The notes under the pieces were generated by a model. That model saw only the letters and a list, made by a program, of their open reading frames with translations, was not told the DNA's origin and made no database searches. A stretch of 64,000 nucleotides of DNA. Source: Tenrec ecaudatus. Lineage: Eukaryota > Chordata > Mammalia > Afrosoricida > Tenrecidae. Below, in pieces: positions 34,501 through 44,746 of the stretch. Position numbers and translations under genes: made by a program. Positions within the stretch are counted from its first letter, which is position 1. Each line of letters begins with the position of its first letter. The stretch is from assembly GCF_050624435.1 (NCBI RefSeq), contig NC_134541.1, positions 5,777,983 through 5,841,982 on the forward strand. Reading direction: 5' to 3'.

Positions 34501-35430
34501 ACCCGGTATTAATATGGGGGCGAGGGCATGTTTGTGTTGGGCATGTTTCTGCAGGATGCTGATGCAGCGCGGTGGCTGGCTGAACCCTTGGTTCAGTTTG
34601 CAAACCATGCGGATGGTAATTTGCCTCAGAGTGCTTCTGGTAACATCGTGCAGTGAGCAGTACTAGGGTTAAGTTCCTTATGCACTCTTACATCCTGCTG
34701 TCTGGGAAGGTCTAGAAATCACGGTGTGGATTAATGACTCACGCCCTCCGTGTACAAGGTGAAGGAAATGTATTATCATCCACTCCATAGTCTTTTTTTC
34801 CTTGTGGACTAGAGATTTGAAAGAATAATAAAACCATATTGTGGAGATCGTATCTCACGAATAAGCCCATCCGGTATAACATCACAAAAGAGAGATATAT
34901 CATCGATTGGTCCGGCATCCAGGACAATACTCAAAAAAATACTGCTGAATGGAAAATAGAGGATACTTTGGGGTATGTAAAGCTTATGGGTCCTTCCTCC
35001 AAACCACAGGGAAACGTTACTGTGTAATTGCCTTATGTACTTTTGGCAGGGAATATTACTATAGATCATGATGATTGTAAGTTTAATATGTCTTGTAGTA
35101 ATTGTAATTTGTCTAATTGTATCACCTGAACCCCTGAAGGTATTGTCATTGCCATTTTGTATCAACCTTCTTTTGTTATGCTGCCAGTGAATTACACACT
35201 GCACACTTTGTAAAAGAATTATCCAAAAATGTGACTAATGTTTTGGGTACTCAAGAAGATATAGACAGGAAGTTAGAATAAAAAGTAATGATTATGTCCA
35301 TGGTCACAGCACGAATGTGTGTATTGTTGATCTTATGCATCATCCCTATGTTACAGCGCAAGGTTATGGTTGAATGGCCTTAGGAACAAAGCTTCATGAA
35401 GTGCACCTGTGTACTTTGCCCCCTCCCCAA
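34501..35430 (+). pseudogene. ERV B env, with extra internal deletions
   Basis: Parallel to ERV A env (gcgcggtggctggctgaaccc to ccccctccccaaacagggg). About 160 bases including the fusion-peptide region are missing at 35190, and roughly 400 bases of TM at 35285. There are stops throughout. It ends in the same sequence after the env stop. Confidence 0.85.
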
Positions 35431-35619
35431 ACAGGGGTGTAAGGCAGAGGCTGGTTAGTCAGAGACGGGTAAGATCGAGACTGAGTATCCCAACCTAAGA
35501 CAGGTCATAGGTGCATGGAGCACTGTGACTGATGACGGGCTAAGGGCGATTTCAGGACTCGACAACCTAAGACAGGCACAGTCATATGCTGATGTTTTCA
35601 GTAAAAATATCTTCAGTAA

Positions 35620-35637
35620 ATAAAAAAGGGGGAGAGA
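35620..35637 (+). other. Internal polypurine tract of ERV B
   Basis: taaaaaagggggagaga directly before the type 1 LTR start at 35638. Confidence 0.75.
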
Positions 35638-35910
35638 TGTTGAAGGCCATTAAGACTCACCCTTGAAATGGCTGAAAATTCTCGACCTATGTGTCAGTGT
35701 TTGCTGATTTCTTCTGTGACTTAACATTTTGAACACACTGTTAAGAACAAGGACAAGAAAGTATTCAAGGTCTGGGAGAAACAGGTTGTTTAATTTTCTC
35801 AAGGATGTCTGGCTTGACAAAAGATGGAGTTGCTATGTGTATCAAATGTGCTTGATTAACAATGAGATAATCAACTCCGGGTTGTTTCTGCATGAATATA
35901 AGGAATGTGT
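35638..35910 (+). mobile_element. LTR type 1 fragment inside ERV B
   Basis: tgttgaaggccattaagactcacc to ttctgcatgaatataaggaatgtg matches the first ~270 bases of the ERV A 3' LTR. It stops before the promoter end; different sequence follows. Confidence 0.8.
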
Positions 35911-36219
35911 TTTTTTTAATTTTTGCCTTTTATTACCTTGTTGTCTGCAATGTCTTCAAACCATGCTGGCACAAATTACGATACGAGTTCATCTGAACAG
36001 CCTTAATTGAATCAAGTCCGTGGAGTTACCCCCTCCAGTCTGAAGGACTGGCAGCCAATGACCGGTAAGAGGACTGAGTTCAGATGCATCAACCTAAGAC
36101 AGGACACTGTTTTTAAATAACAGTAGACGCAATGTCAGGTCAGATCATCAGAACCTATCCGAACCTAAGACAGATGCAGTCTCACTTTGCTTATTTTTAG
36201 TAAATAAAGAAGGGGGAGA
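35911..36219 (+). pseudogene. Second ERV 3' internal end plus polypurine tract
   Basis: Contains aacctaagacagg twice and gcttatttttagtaaataaagaagggggaga, the same layout as the post-env region and PPT of ERV A. It belongs to the type 2 LTR at 36220. Confidence 0.7.
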
Positions 36220-36597
36220 TGTAGATGGCCATTGGCTGGTCCAGGTGTTTCTTGGTGTGTGACTAATTAGTCCCCTGTGCCTCTGTTTACCATGCAGCTA
36301 AAAGCATTATGAGATAACTGTTATTTATGACCTCTTTAAGATTCTTTTGAACCCTGCATGTCATTGTGCTTATCTTAGAATATAGTGCTGTTATTATTCA
36401 AGAGTTTAGCTAGTGTGCCTAGTTAAGTAATGTTTACGTAGATAAGAGGTTCAGAATGTTTTTAAAACTAAGTGCTTTAATGCTTACTTTGAAACCATTC
36501 CCCTTGTATGAATAGTATAAAAACCAAGCTTTAAATATACTTGGGGCTTCAGTCCATCAGACTGTTGTCCTCCCAATACCATACCTTTGTATATCAC
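36220..36597 (+). mobile_element. 3' LTR of ERV B (LTR type 2), 3'-truncated
   Basis: Starts tgtagatggccattggctgg, with a TATA-like gtataaaaacc and the same cttcagtccatcagactg word. It ends near tttgtatat, about 60 bases short of the 5' copy. Confidence 0.85.
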
Positions 36598-36805
36598 CCA
36601 CAGGAGTGTTCTGTGATTTCAAACTATATGTATGAAGGGAGAGAGGCACATAAACCAACAAGGGCCTATCTCCCCGTTAGGCAGGCACACAACCCTTAAA
36701 GAAGTACAGCTGTCTGGAGTGCCATGGTTGCTCTGGTGGGGGCAGCCTGCCATGCCCTTCCTCGAGTCACTGGGGGTAAGCATGAGTTTAAGGATACAGA
36801 GTTTT
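36598..36805. other. Short spacer
   Basis: No signature. Confidence 0.4.
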
Positions 36806-37715
36806 AATTTATTTTTTAATTAAATCACTTTATTGAGGGGTCTTATCAAGCACATTTGCACCTAAGTTGCCATCATCATTTTTTAATCATTTTATTGGAA
36901 GCTCTTATAGCTCTTATCACAATCCACCCATCTATCATGTCAAGCACATTTGTTGCCATCATCATTTTCAAAACATTTTCTTTCTACTTGAGGCCTTGGT
37001 GGTATCACCTCATTTTCCCCTTCCTCCCTCATGAACACTTGATAATTTATAATTTTTTAAATTACACCAACTGCTGTCTCCCTTCACCCCCTTTCCTGTT
37101 GTTCGTCCCCCTGGGAAGGGGTTATATGTATATCATTGTGATCTTTTCCCCTTTCTACCCCCACCTAATCCTTCCCCTCCTGGTATTGCTACTCTCATGA
37201 TTGGTCCTGAGGGGTTTATCTGTCCTGGATTCACTGTGCTGGGAGCTCTTATTGATACCAGTGTACATGCTCTGGTCTAGCCAGATTTGTAAGGTAGAAT
37301 CGGGGTCATGATAGTGAGGGGTAGGAAGCAAAAAAGAACTAGAGCAAAGTTGTATGTTTCAGTGCTATACTGCACTCTGACTGGCTCCTCTCTTCCTTGT
37401 GACCCTTCTGTAAGGGGTTGTCCAATTGTCTACAGATGGGCTTTGGATCTCCACTCTGTGCCAACACCCATCCCCCCAATTCACATTGGTGTGATTTTGT
37501 TCTGGGCCTTAGATGCCTTATACCTGATCCCATCAACACCTCATGCTCACACAGACTGGTGTGCTTCTTCCATGTGGACTTTGTTGTTGCTCAGCTAGAT
37601 GGCTGCTTGTTTATCTTCAAGCCTTGAAGACCCCAGAGGCTATATCTTTTGATAGCCGGGCACCATCAGCTTTCTTCACCACATTTGCTTATGCACCTAC
37701 TTTTTTTTCTCAGTG
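36806..37715 (-). mobile_element. L1 3' UTR, older copy
   Basis: Two terminal segments in series (aaatcactttattgaggggtc and aatcattttattggaagctc), then the usual 3' UTR order to ccacatttgcttatgcacc. It is diverged more than the other copies. Confidence 0.8.
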
Positions 37716-38596
37716 ATTGTGTCAGTTTTCATTTCTTAAAGAGCCCACAGGATTGTAGGGTCAGGGAAAGACAAGGCCTGACTCATCAGATAGGGATAAG
37801 GGTGGTAAAATGTGGGGACTTTTTGGTCTTCTGGTAGTTATCTGGGTGGGGAGCTGGTGAGAGACAAGGATGTGGGAGTACTTGCCAAGCATACAGATTT
37901 TAAACCAGGAAGGGACAAAAAAGAACCAGTGATCAAGGTATGGAAACTGATCTGGGTGCCCAGGATTTTCAGTTACATTCTGCCATACCCTGTAAACTAA
38001 ATTAGGATTCAATGATCTGGCCATCCAACTCCAAAACTTGGCCAGTCTAGTTGGCAAAAAGTTTTAAGACTTGTTATGGATAATTTTATTCCATAATCAT
38101 CAAAAAATCTAGCCATAAAATTTCATAACATACACTGCAAAGGGGGGGTCAAAGGTTGACTAGTGGAATTTCCCTTTGTGTGTGTGTGTGTTGCTCTGCT
38201 GGCCCTGGCTTTGATTCCCAGAGACTTATAAGGTCTAGATGTCTAAAGAGAGCAACCAATAAAAGGCAAAATCATCCTGAGGCAACAGGTCCTGCTCACC
38301 TGCCTGGCTCCCTTAGGGAGATTTGATTGTGCCCTGTTGACTTAACAAAAACAAAGTTATATTTATCCATATGTTGGTGTATAATCTTGGAGAGGGATTG
38401 GTGAGGAACTAAGAAACTGGATGAAATGGGGAAGGCTCTCCCACTTATGAGATAGAGATGACTCCTGATACATGCTCCAGACAGAAAACTGTCTCCTCTA
38501 CAGTCCCCCATAAAGATGCTACAATGAAAGTCTTCTACTTGCATCTGTCTGCTTACTATGTGCTTGGAGGCTCTCTATCATATATTTACTAGTTCT
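37716..38596. other. No recognisable gene
   Basis: Contains a short (tg)7 run near 38178. No coding signature. Confidence 0.4.
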
Positions 38597-39112
38597 TTTT
38601 TTTTTAAACATTTTATTAGGGACTCATACAACTCATCACAATCCATACATACATCAATTGTGTAAAGCACATCTATACATTCTTTGCCCTCATTTTCAAA
38701 GCATTTGCTCTCCCTTTGCATCAGGTCCTCTTTTTTGCCCCTCCCTCCCCGCTCCATCTTCCCTCATGAGCCCTTGATAATGTATAAATTATTATTTTGT
38801 CATATCTTTCCCTGTCCGACGTCTCCCTTCACCCCCTTTTTTGTTGTCCGTCCCTTAGGGAGGAGGTCACATGTAGATCCTTGTCATCGGTTCCCTCTTT
38901 CCAACCCACGCACCCTCTATGCTCCCAGTATCGCCCCTCACACCCCTGGTCCTGAAGGTATCACCCTCCTTGGATTCCCTGTGCCTCCAGCTCCTATCTG
39001 CACCAGTGTACATCCTCTGCTCTATCCAGACTTGCAAGGTAGAATTCGGATCATGATAGTTAGGGGGATGGGGGGAAGCATGTAGGAACTGGAGGAAAGC
39101 TGTATTCTTCGG
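38597..39112 (-). mobile_element. L1 3' UTR, 5'-truncated copy
   Basis: ttttttttaaacattttattagggactc to gaggaaagctgtattcttcgg, 515 bases of the L1 3' end in reverse orientation. Confidence 0.88.
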
Positions 39113-39419
39113 AAGCTATCTTTCAGAGCAACCAGATTCCTCTGTCTGTGCCACCCAAGATGCAACCAACTCTTCCTTTCTGTTGCCTTCTCCTGCTACT
39201 CCAGAGATTGTTCCCCTGGAGATACCTCAGGAACTTCAAGGTTGAGATTTCCCAGGTATCCAAGCTTGAGATAGCTCAGGGATATCCAAAGTTAAACCTC
39301 TGACATTCTAGTACCTGCCTCCAAAAGTTTCTGGGGCAGGATCCCACAGTGTATCACTGAAAAATATATAATTATCTAAGTAATTTAAGTGTCTTTCATC
39401 AAGAGAGAGAAGGAACCTG
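39113..39419. other. No recognisable gene
   Basis: Short stretch with no signature. Confidence 0.4.
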
Positions 39420-39640
39420 TGTTAGTCTGGGTTGTCTAGAAAAGCAAATTCGTAGACATGCATATATGTGTAATAACGAGCTTTACATAAAGAGTAATTG
39501 TATATTAAGAAAACCTCCAGGTCCAGTTCCGATTAAATCCATAAGCCTGACATTAGTCCTATGTCTCATACTAATCCATAAATTCCTCTTTAGACTCATG
39601 CAGCACATGCACTCGTTGGGAGTTTGGATAAAATACCACA
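39420..39640 (-). mobile_element. ERV-L-type LTR fragment
   Basis: tgtgttagtctgggttgtctagaaaagcaaattc is the reversed 3' end of an ERV-L-type LTR. The body (catactaatccataaattcctctttagactcatgcag) matches 44030-44070. Confidence 0.65.
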
Positions 39641-40135
39641 ACAATGTCCCATTAGCATCACTGAAGTCTATTTTGAATATCGTTCAAAGGGAACCTCTCT
39701 CCAGACTGCAGCCCCCTTTTCCCTGGCAGATTTTCTTTTATATTATTCAGGGAGGGTAGAATACAGAAAGCAGAAGAAAAATCAAGTTAAAAAATATATA
39801 TCACTAAGTGGTAATAACAGAAGTAAAACAAAAGTATATTTAGGTAAAGTTCCAGGTACTCTGGTTTATGATCCCATTCCTAGATTTCCTCTCTAGCTTG
39901 TCCTCCTAGCAGGAGATGGACATGGACACTCCTGTTCCTAAGAAAGACTTAGGGCATCTCTTGATGAGGGGAGAAGGGTAGTTTAAACAAAAATTGCTCT
40001 AAGGGCACTTAAGAATCAGCTTTCCATTGTAATATTAAAACAGATTACTTCAGGCCAGGCCTAGGCCAGTTGGGGTGTGTGTGTGTGTGCGGGGGAGAGA
40101 ATGCCCTCGGAGAAAAGCGTTTTCGGGACAGTATT
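39641..40135. other. No recognisable gene; short (GT)n
   Basis: A (gt)8 run at about 40074-40090. No coding signature. Confidence 0.4.
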
Positions 40136-40480
40136 GCTTAATGTGGTGATGTGAGCTTGTCTATTTCACACGGATCCTGAATGCAAGAAGTTCACAGGCT
40201 ATAGGGGGAGTCTTATAGATCCAGTGTGTTACTATACACTCTCTGTGTCCACAGCCTCTTATAACCCATCTCATGGAAATACCTGCTCATAACATTGGCA
40301 GCAGTTCAGGCCTAATCCCGTGTTACTCTGGGTACATTAGAGAAGCGAATCCACAAAAAACCATATGTGTATTGGTTGGGCCAGATCCAGACCAAGGCAG
40401 CCCCTTATACCAGCTTCTTGAGAAGAAAAATGACCTGGCTGAATTTCAAAGCACATGAACTTCAAACCACCTGTCTCCAG
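40136..40480 (-). mobile_element. ERV-L-type LTR fragments
   Basis: gtgttactctgggtacattagagaagcgaatcc at 40319 is a second reversed LTR end. The piece before it (gaagttcacaggctatagggggagtcttatagatcc) matches the LTR body near 44090-44120. There are probably two pieces. Confidence 0.5.
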
Positions 40481-40539
40481 TGTTTCACAAAGCTCACCTC
40501 CCCAACAGAACACAGCCCCCTCCCCCTAGCATTGTTTCC

Positions 40540-40872
40540 TAAGAACATAACTTACTGACAGGACATCACCTGGCCCGAAACTTACATCCAGGGCACAAAG
40601 AAACTCCCTTCCCCTTACTGGCTCATATACACCTACCCTATATATGTCATGCCACCCCAGTATCACAGGCGACTTCCCTGACCTAACTTGTTGGATTGCA
40701 GAATGTGCCCGGGGGCTCAAGATGCCCCTGTACCTTTCCCTGCTCTCCCTTCCCTCCCGGGAGTTCTTTTCCCTGAATAAAATCCTTTTCTTTCACTTCA
40801 GTTCTTTTCTAAACCCTGTCTCTGTCCAGTCACGCTGTCTCCAACCTTTCATCTTGATGCCAAAATCCGGCA
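40540..40872 (+). mobile_element. Probable solo LTR (other ERV)
   Basis: Features of a U3-R-U5 unit in order: a ctatatatg TATA-like word near 40635, a pyrimidine-rich stretch, aataaaatcc near 40777, and a U5-like end (cagtcacgctgtctccaacc). No partner LTR or PBS was identified. Confidence 0.4.
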
Positions 40873-41639
40873 GCCACAGGAGGGGCTTCTGTGCCACCCC
40901 AGCCTCCCTCTGGATGCTGCGCAGCCCCATCCTCCGCTTGCATGGACCTCTGAAGCCTGCCTGTGCAAGTGCTTTCTGGTCAGTATTTATGTGCCTCGCC
41001 AGCAGGAGCTACTGTTTTAGCCACTCCCTTTATAACTCAGTCAGCTTTAATATTTTAAAAAAGCTTTAAAAGGCCAAGGGTGGCCCTTAAACCCCATCCT
41101 TGACCGGGTAAACATGGCATCTAAAGTTGTTAACATCAGAAACAGGCTGAGGCAGTGCATGAGTCCCAAGCACACCAGCAGGCTCCCTGGCAAGCTCAGG
41201 CCTTGGTTGCAGCTTCAGGCCAGCTGGAGCAAGGGGTCCAAAAACATAAGGAAACATCACTCCTATCCACGCTTCTAAGCGTCTGCTGCCTGGACCTTGC
41301 TTTAAGGGTAGCCAGGGAGGGCACTGGGCTAAGCACTGCCTGTAGCCTCGACCACCCAGAAAGCCTTGCCTGGTGTGCAGTCAAGGCCATTGGAGAAGTG
41401 ACTGTCCCTCAGCACTTAAGACGGCAGAGGGACAGTCACTCCAAACCCTGACCGCCGCTGGCATGGCTGGGCCTGGCCACTGATAGCGATTAAAGACACG
41501 CAGACTCAACAATCCCAGTAACACGCGCTGAGCCTTGGGTAACCCAGGGGCTGCCTTCTCTGTACTTCCTTCCTTCTAGGTGCCCTCCTCCTTCCCAGTA
41601 ACGATTGTGGATATCAACGGCAAGCCCCACAACTCTTAG
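40873..41639. other. No recognisable gene
   Basis: The ORF at 41155-41451 has no family signature. Nothing else is supported. Confidence 0.4.
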
Positions 41640-42145
41640 TAACCCCACCTTTCTTTCTTCCTTCCCTCCTACCCCCCTCCACTATCATGATCCCAATTCT
41701 ACCTTGCAAGTCTGGCTAGACCAGAGAATAAACACTGGTACAGACAGGAACTGGAAACACAGGGCATTCAGGGCGGATGATCCCTTCAAGACCGGTGGTG
41801 TGAGTGGCAATACTGGGAGGGTAGAGGTAGGGTGAGTTGGAAAGGGAGAACCGATTACAAGGATCTCCATGTGACCTCCATCCTGGGGGACGGACAACAG
41901 AAAAGTGGGTAAAGGGAGACGGCAGACAGGGCAAGATATGACAAAATAATAAATTATAAATTATCAAGGGTTCATGAGGGAGGAGTGGGTAGGGAGGTAA
42001 AATAATGAGGAGCTGATGCCAGGGGCTTAAATGGAGAGTAAATATTTTAAGAATGATGAGGGCAATGAATGTACAAATGTGCTTTACACAACTGATGTAT
42101 GTATGGATTGTGGTAAGAGTTGTATGAGCCCTTAATAAAACCATT
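41640..42145 (+). mobile_element. L1 3' end, 5'-truncated copy
   Basis: cactatcatgatcccaattctacc to tgtatgagcccttaataaaacc, the standard L1 3' terminus in sense orientation. Confidence 0.88.
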
Positions 42146-42540
42146 TAAAAGAAAGACCTATTTAAGGTGGGGAAAAATGAGCTGATATCAAGGGCTCAAG
42201 AAGAAAACAAATGTTTGGAGAAGGATAATGGCACGGATGTGCTTGACACAATGCATTTATGTATGGATTGTGATGAGTTTTATGAGCCCACAACTAAAAT
42301 GAATAAAAAAAATAAACAGTGCAACATTACTCAATGAAAAGAAAACATTGAAAAGCGAAGGTGTTGGGGGTGGGTGGGCAGAAAAGAGGAGATGACACAA
42401 GGGTTCAATAGAATGTACACGTCTAGAAAGGAACGAAGGCAGTATGTTCAAATACGTCTGATACAATTGATGTATGGATTGCTATAAGGGCTGTGGAGGA
42501 CCCACTAAAATCTTTTAAGGCAAAAAAAATAAATAAAAAC
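42146..42540 (+). mobile_element. Two older L1 3' ends in series
   Basis: gagctgatatcaagggctcaag to atgagcccacaactaaaatg (to 42310), then a second copy from ggtgggcagaaaagaggag to gaggacccactaaaatcttttaagg. With the preceding copy, three L1 tails lie head to tail. Confidence 0.75.
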
Positions 42541-42714
42541 CATTCTAGATAGGTGGGACACTGCTCCCTCTACAAAGCATCTGTCTCCAAACCTAGAACC
42601 TATTTCTGATCAGACCATTCTATTTAGTTTTCAGAACTCTTCTTAGGGGTTGAATTCAGTCAAAAACCTCGGTTGTGAATTTGAATCGAATGTACTTTTG
42701 AAGACAGATACAGA

Positions 42715-42870
42715 GCCCTGGTAGCTTAGTGAATTCTGAGGGCTGCTAACCCTAAGGCAAAGAGTTCCAACCTACCCAATTCTCAGTGGGGCAGTTGAGG
42801 CTTTCCGCTCCTGAAGGGTTAGTCTTAGAAATCCCAAAGCTAGTTCTACTCTGGCCTACAGCCTCACTCA
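42715..42870 (+). mobile_element. AfroSINE
   Basis: agagccctggtagcttagtg, gggctgctaaccctaaggcaaagagttcc, gaaatcccaaagctagttctactctgg: head, box B region and body of AfroSINE. Confidence 0.8.
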
Positions 42871-43329
42871 CTATAATTCAAACAGGGAGGTGTTTTTGTA
42901 GCCAAATTAGTTTTACAAGTGATGAGTTTTAGTAAAGAAACATTTTAGTGCACAAGAGAACCACCAAATGGTGGAAAGAACTGGTTATGAAGAAAAAGGT
43001 AAGCAATCTCGGAAGACTTAAATCTCCCAGCTCCTTTTTCCATTTGAATACAGAATGTGCATATATTTGTAGTTAGTTACTATGGACAGAACACCTTAAT
43101 CTTCACGCCAAGCACAGCTGCCAGATCTCTCCTCACTCCTTCAGAGGTGAAGTCCTGATATGTGGTGGCAACATTGAGTCCCCGTGTCATCTAAGGACTC
43201 TGAAATCAAGTTCCCTCCATAGATCTGCCCTCACAACTCCTGCCCATGTTTTCTGCAACAAGGGGTATTGCTTACCTTGAAACAACTCATTCTCCCTGTC
43301 CACAAAAACCTGTTCTTTGAGGTACACTG
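42871..43329. other. No recognisable gene
   Basis: No signature seen. Confidence 0.4.
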
Positions 43330-43930
43330 ATGTACACCTTTGTCCTAAATTCTAGTCTCTTCCCCGGGCACAGAAGGCTTCTGTTCCACTTCCTCGGGCG
43401 AATGAGTGAATTACATTTAAAGCCTCAATACGCTTACCGCACACACAAGGCTTCTCGGAGTGAACATCTGATGGCCGTACTTACACCTAAAGCTTCACAC
43501 CCACACTGTACACATCTTCCAAGTGAGTCCTCTGGTTGGAGAGAAATTCTGATTGGTCACTAAAGTCATCCCCACACTGTTAATACCAATGTGTTGTCTA
43601 GGATTTATTCCACCAATGAGCCTCACCTACACTCCTTACACCGAGAGCTTGTCTCCCAAGTGTGATGACAGTTGACTTGGAGCTCAAGGTTCACTCAGTC
43701 CTGATCCCTGTGAGGTTTCCCACCTGAGTGTATACTTGGGTGTTTGATGAGAATACATGCTGCTGGTCTCCTGAGTGGGTCCTCTGCTGTGTGAGGAGAT
43801 GGGACTTCTTAATAAAACATGACCAACGCTACTTACACACATGTGGCTTCTTGAGCATATTATCTTAAATGCAATGAGCACTGAATGCTCCTATAACCTA
43901 ATCCACATAACTTCATAAACAAGGTTGAAT
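43330..43930 (-). pseudogene. Decayed zinc fingers, far 3' end of the ZNF343-like array
   Basis: Minus-strand finger remnants at 84-base spacing (cacactccttacaccg, gtgtatacttgggtgtttgatgag, cacacatgtggcttct). No frame stays open over one finger. An ERV-L LTR at 43935-44185 separates them from the rest of the array. Confidence 0.7.
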
Positions 43931-43934
43931 AGTG

Positions 43935-44185
43935 AAAAAAAATCCAGAGACACTGATATGTGTTTGAGAGCTTTATATAAAGTAATTATATACCCAGCAA
44001 ACATCCCAGTCTAGATAAAGTCCAAAATCCCATACTAGTCCATAAATCCCTCTTCAGACTCATGCAATCGTGCAGAAAGCAGCAAGATCACAGGCTGGTA
44101 GGTGAAAAGTCTGGTAGATCCAATGGCAGTGAACACATCTCCAGGGCTCTGGTTGCCATCAGTTTGGCTCAAAATGGCTCTTCAA
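43935..44185 (-). mobile_element. ERV-L-type LTR fragment inserted in finger remnants
   Basis: atccagagacactgatatgtg, ccatactagtccataaatccctcttcagactcatgcaat and tagatccaatggcagtgaacacatctccaggg match the other ERV-L-like LTR pieces at 39.4 and 40.1 kb. Both ends are flanked by finger-like sequence. Confidence 0.6.
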
Positions 44186-44746
44186 CAAGACAGTGAAGTG
44201 GATAGTGTGTGGCCCACCTCCGGGGAGAGTGAGGGTCCCTTTGGTGTTTGATGAGAGTTCACTTTTGGCTGAAGCCTAGCCCAAAGTCTTTGCGCACATT
44301 TGGCTTGTCCCTTGAGTGTGTCCTCTGCTGTTTGATAAACTATGGCTTTCAGGAAAAGCTTCATGTGGTTTCTCCCTTAAATGTGTGCTCTGGTGTCTGA
44401 TCAGATTTGTCTTTTGGCTGAAGCCTCACCCACACTCCTTGTACACATGTGGCTTCTCAGCTGATTGAGTCATCTGGTGTCTGTTGAGATCTTTTTCTTG
44501 ATTGAAGCTTCGCCCACACTCCTTGCACACATGGGGCTTCTTCCCTGAGTGTCTCCTCTGGTGGTTGATGAGCTTTGACTTCCAGTGACATTCTAGCCTA
44601 CACTCCTTACACAAGTGCTTTCTCCCGTGAGTGCATCCTCTGGTGACAAGTGAGTTTTGACTGTTTCCCAAAGCCTCGCCCACAGTCCTTACCCATGTAA
44701 GGTTTCTCCCCTGTGTGAGTCCTCGCGTGACTGATGAGATTTCTCC
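44186..44746 (-). pseudogene. Out-of-frame fingers just downstream of the ZNF343-like stop
   Basis: At least five finger units continue past the stop at 44747 in other frames. One finger ([23 protein letters not shown]) is near canonical, with its last His replaced by Gln. Others have stops or lost ligands. They would have been translated before the frameshift at about 44770, so the gene has lost its C-terminal fingers. Confidence 0.8.
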
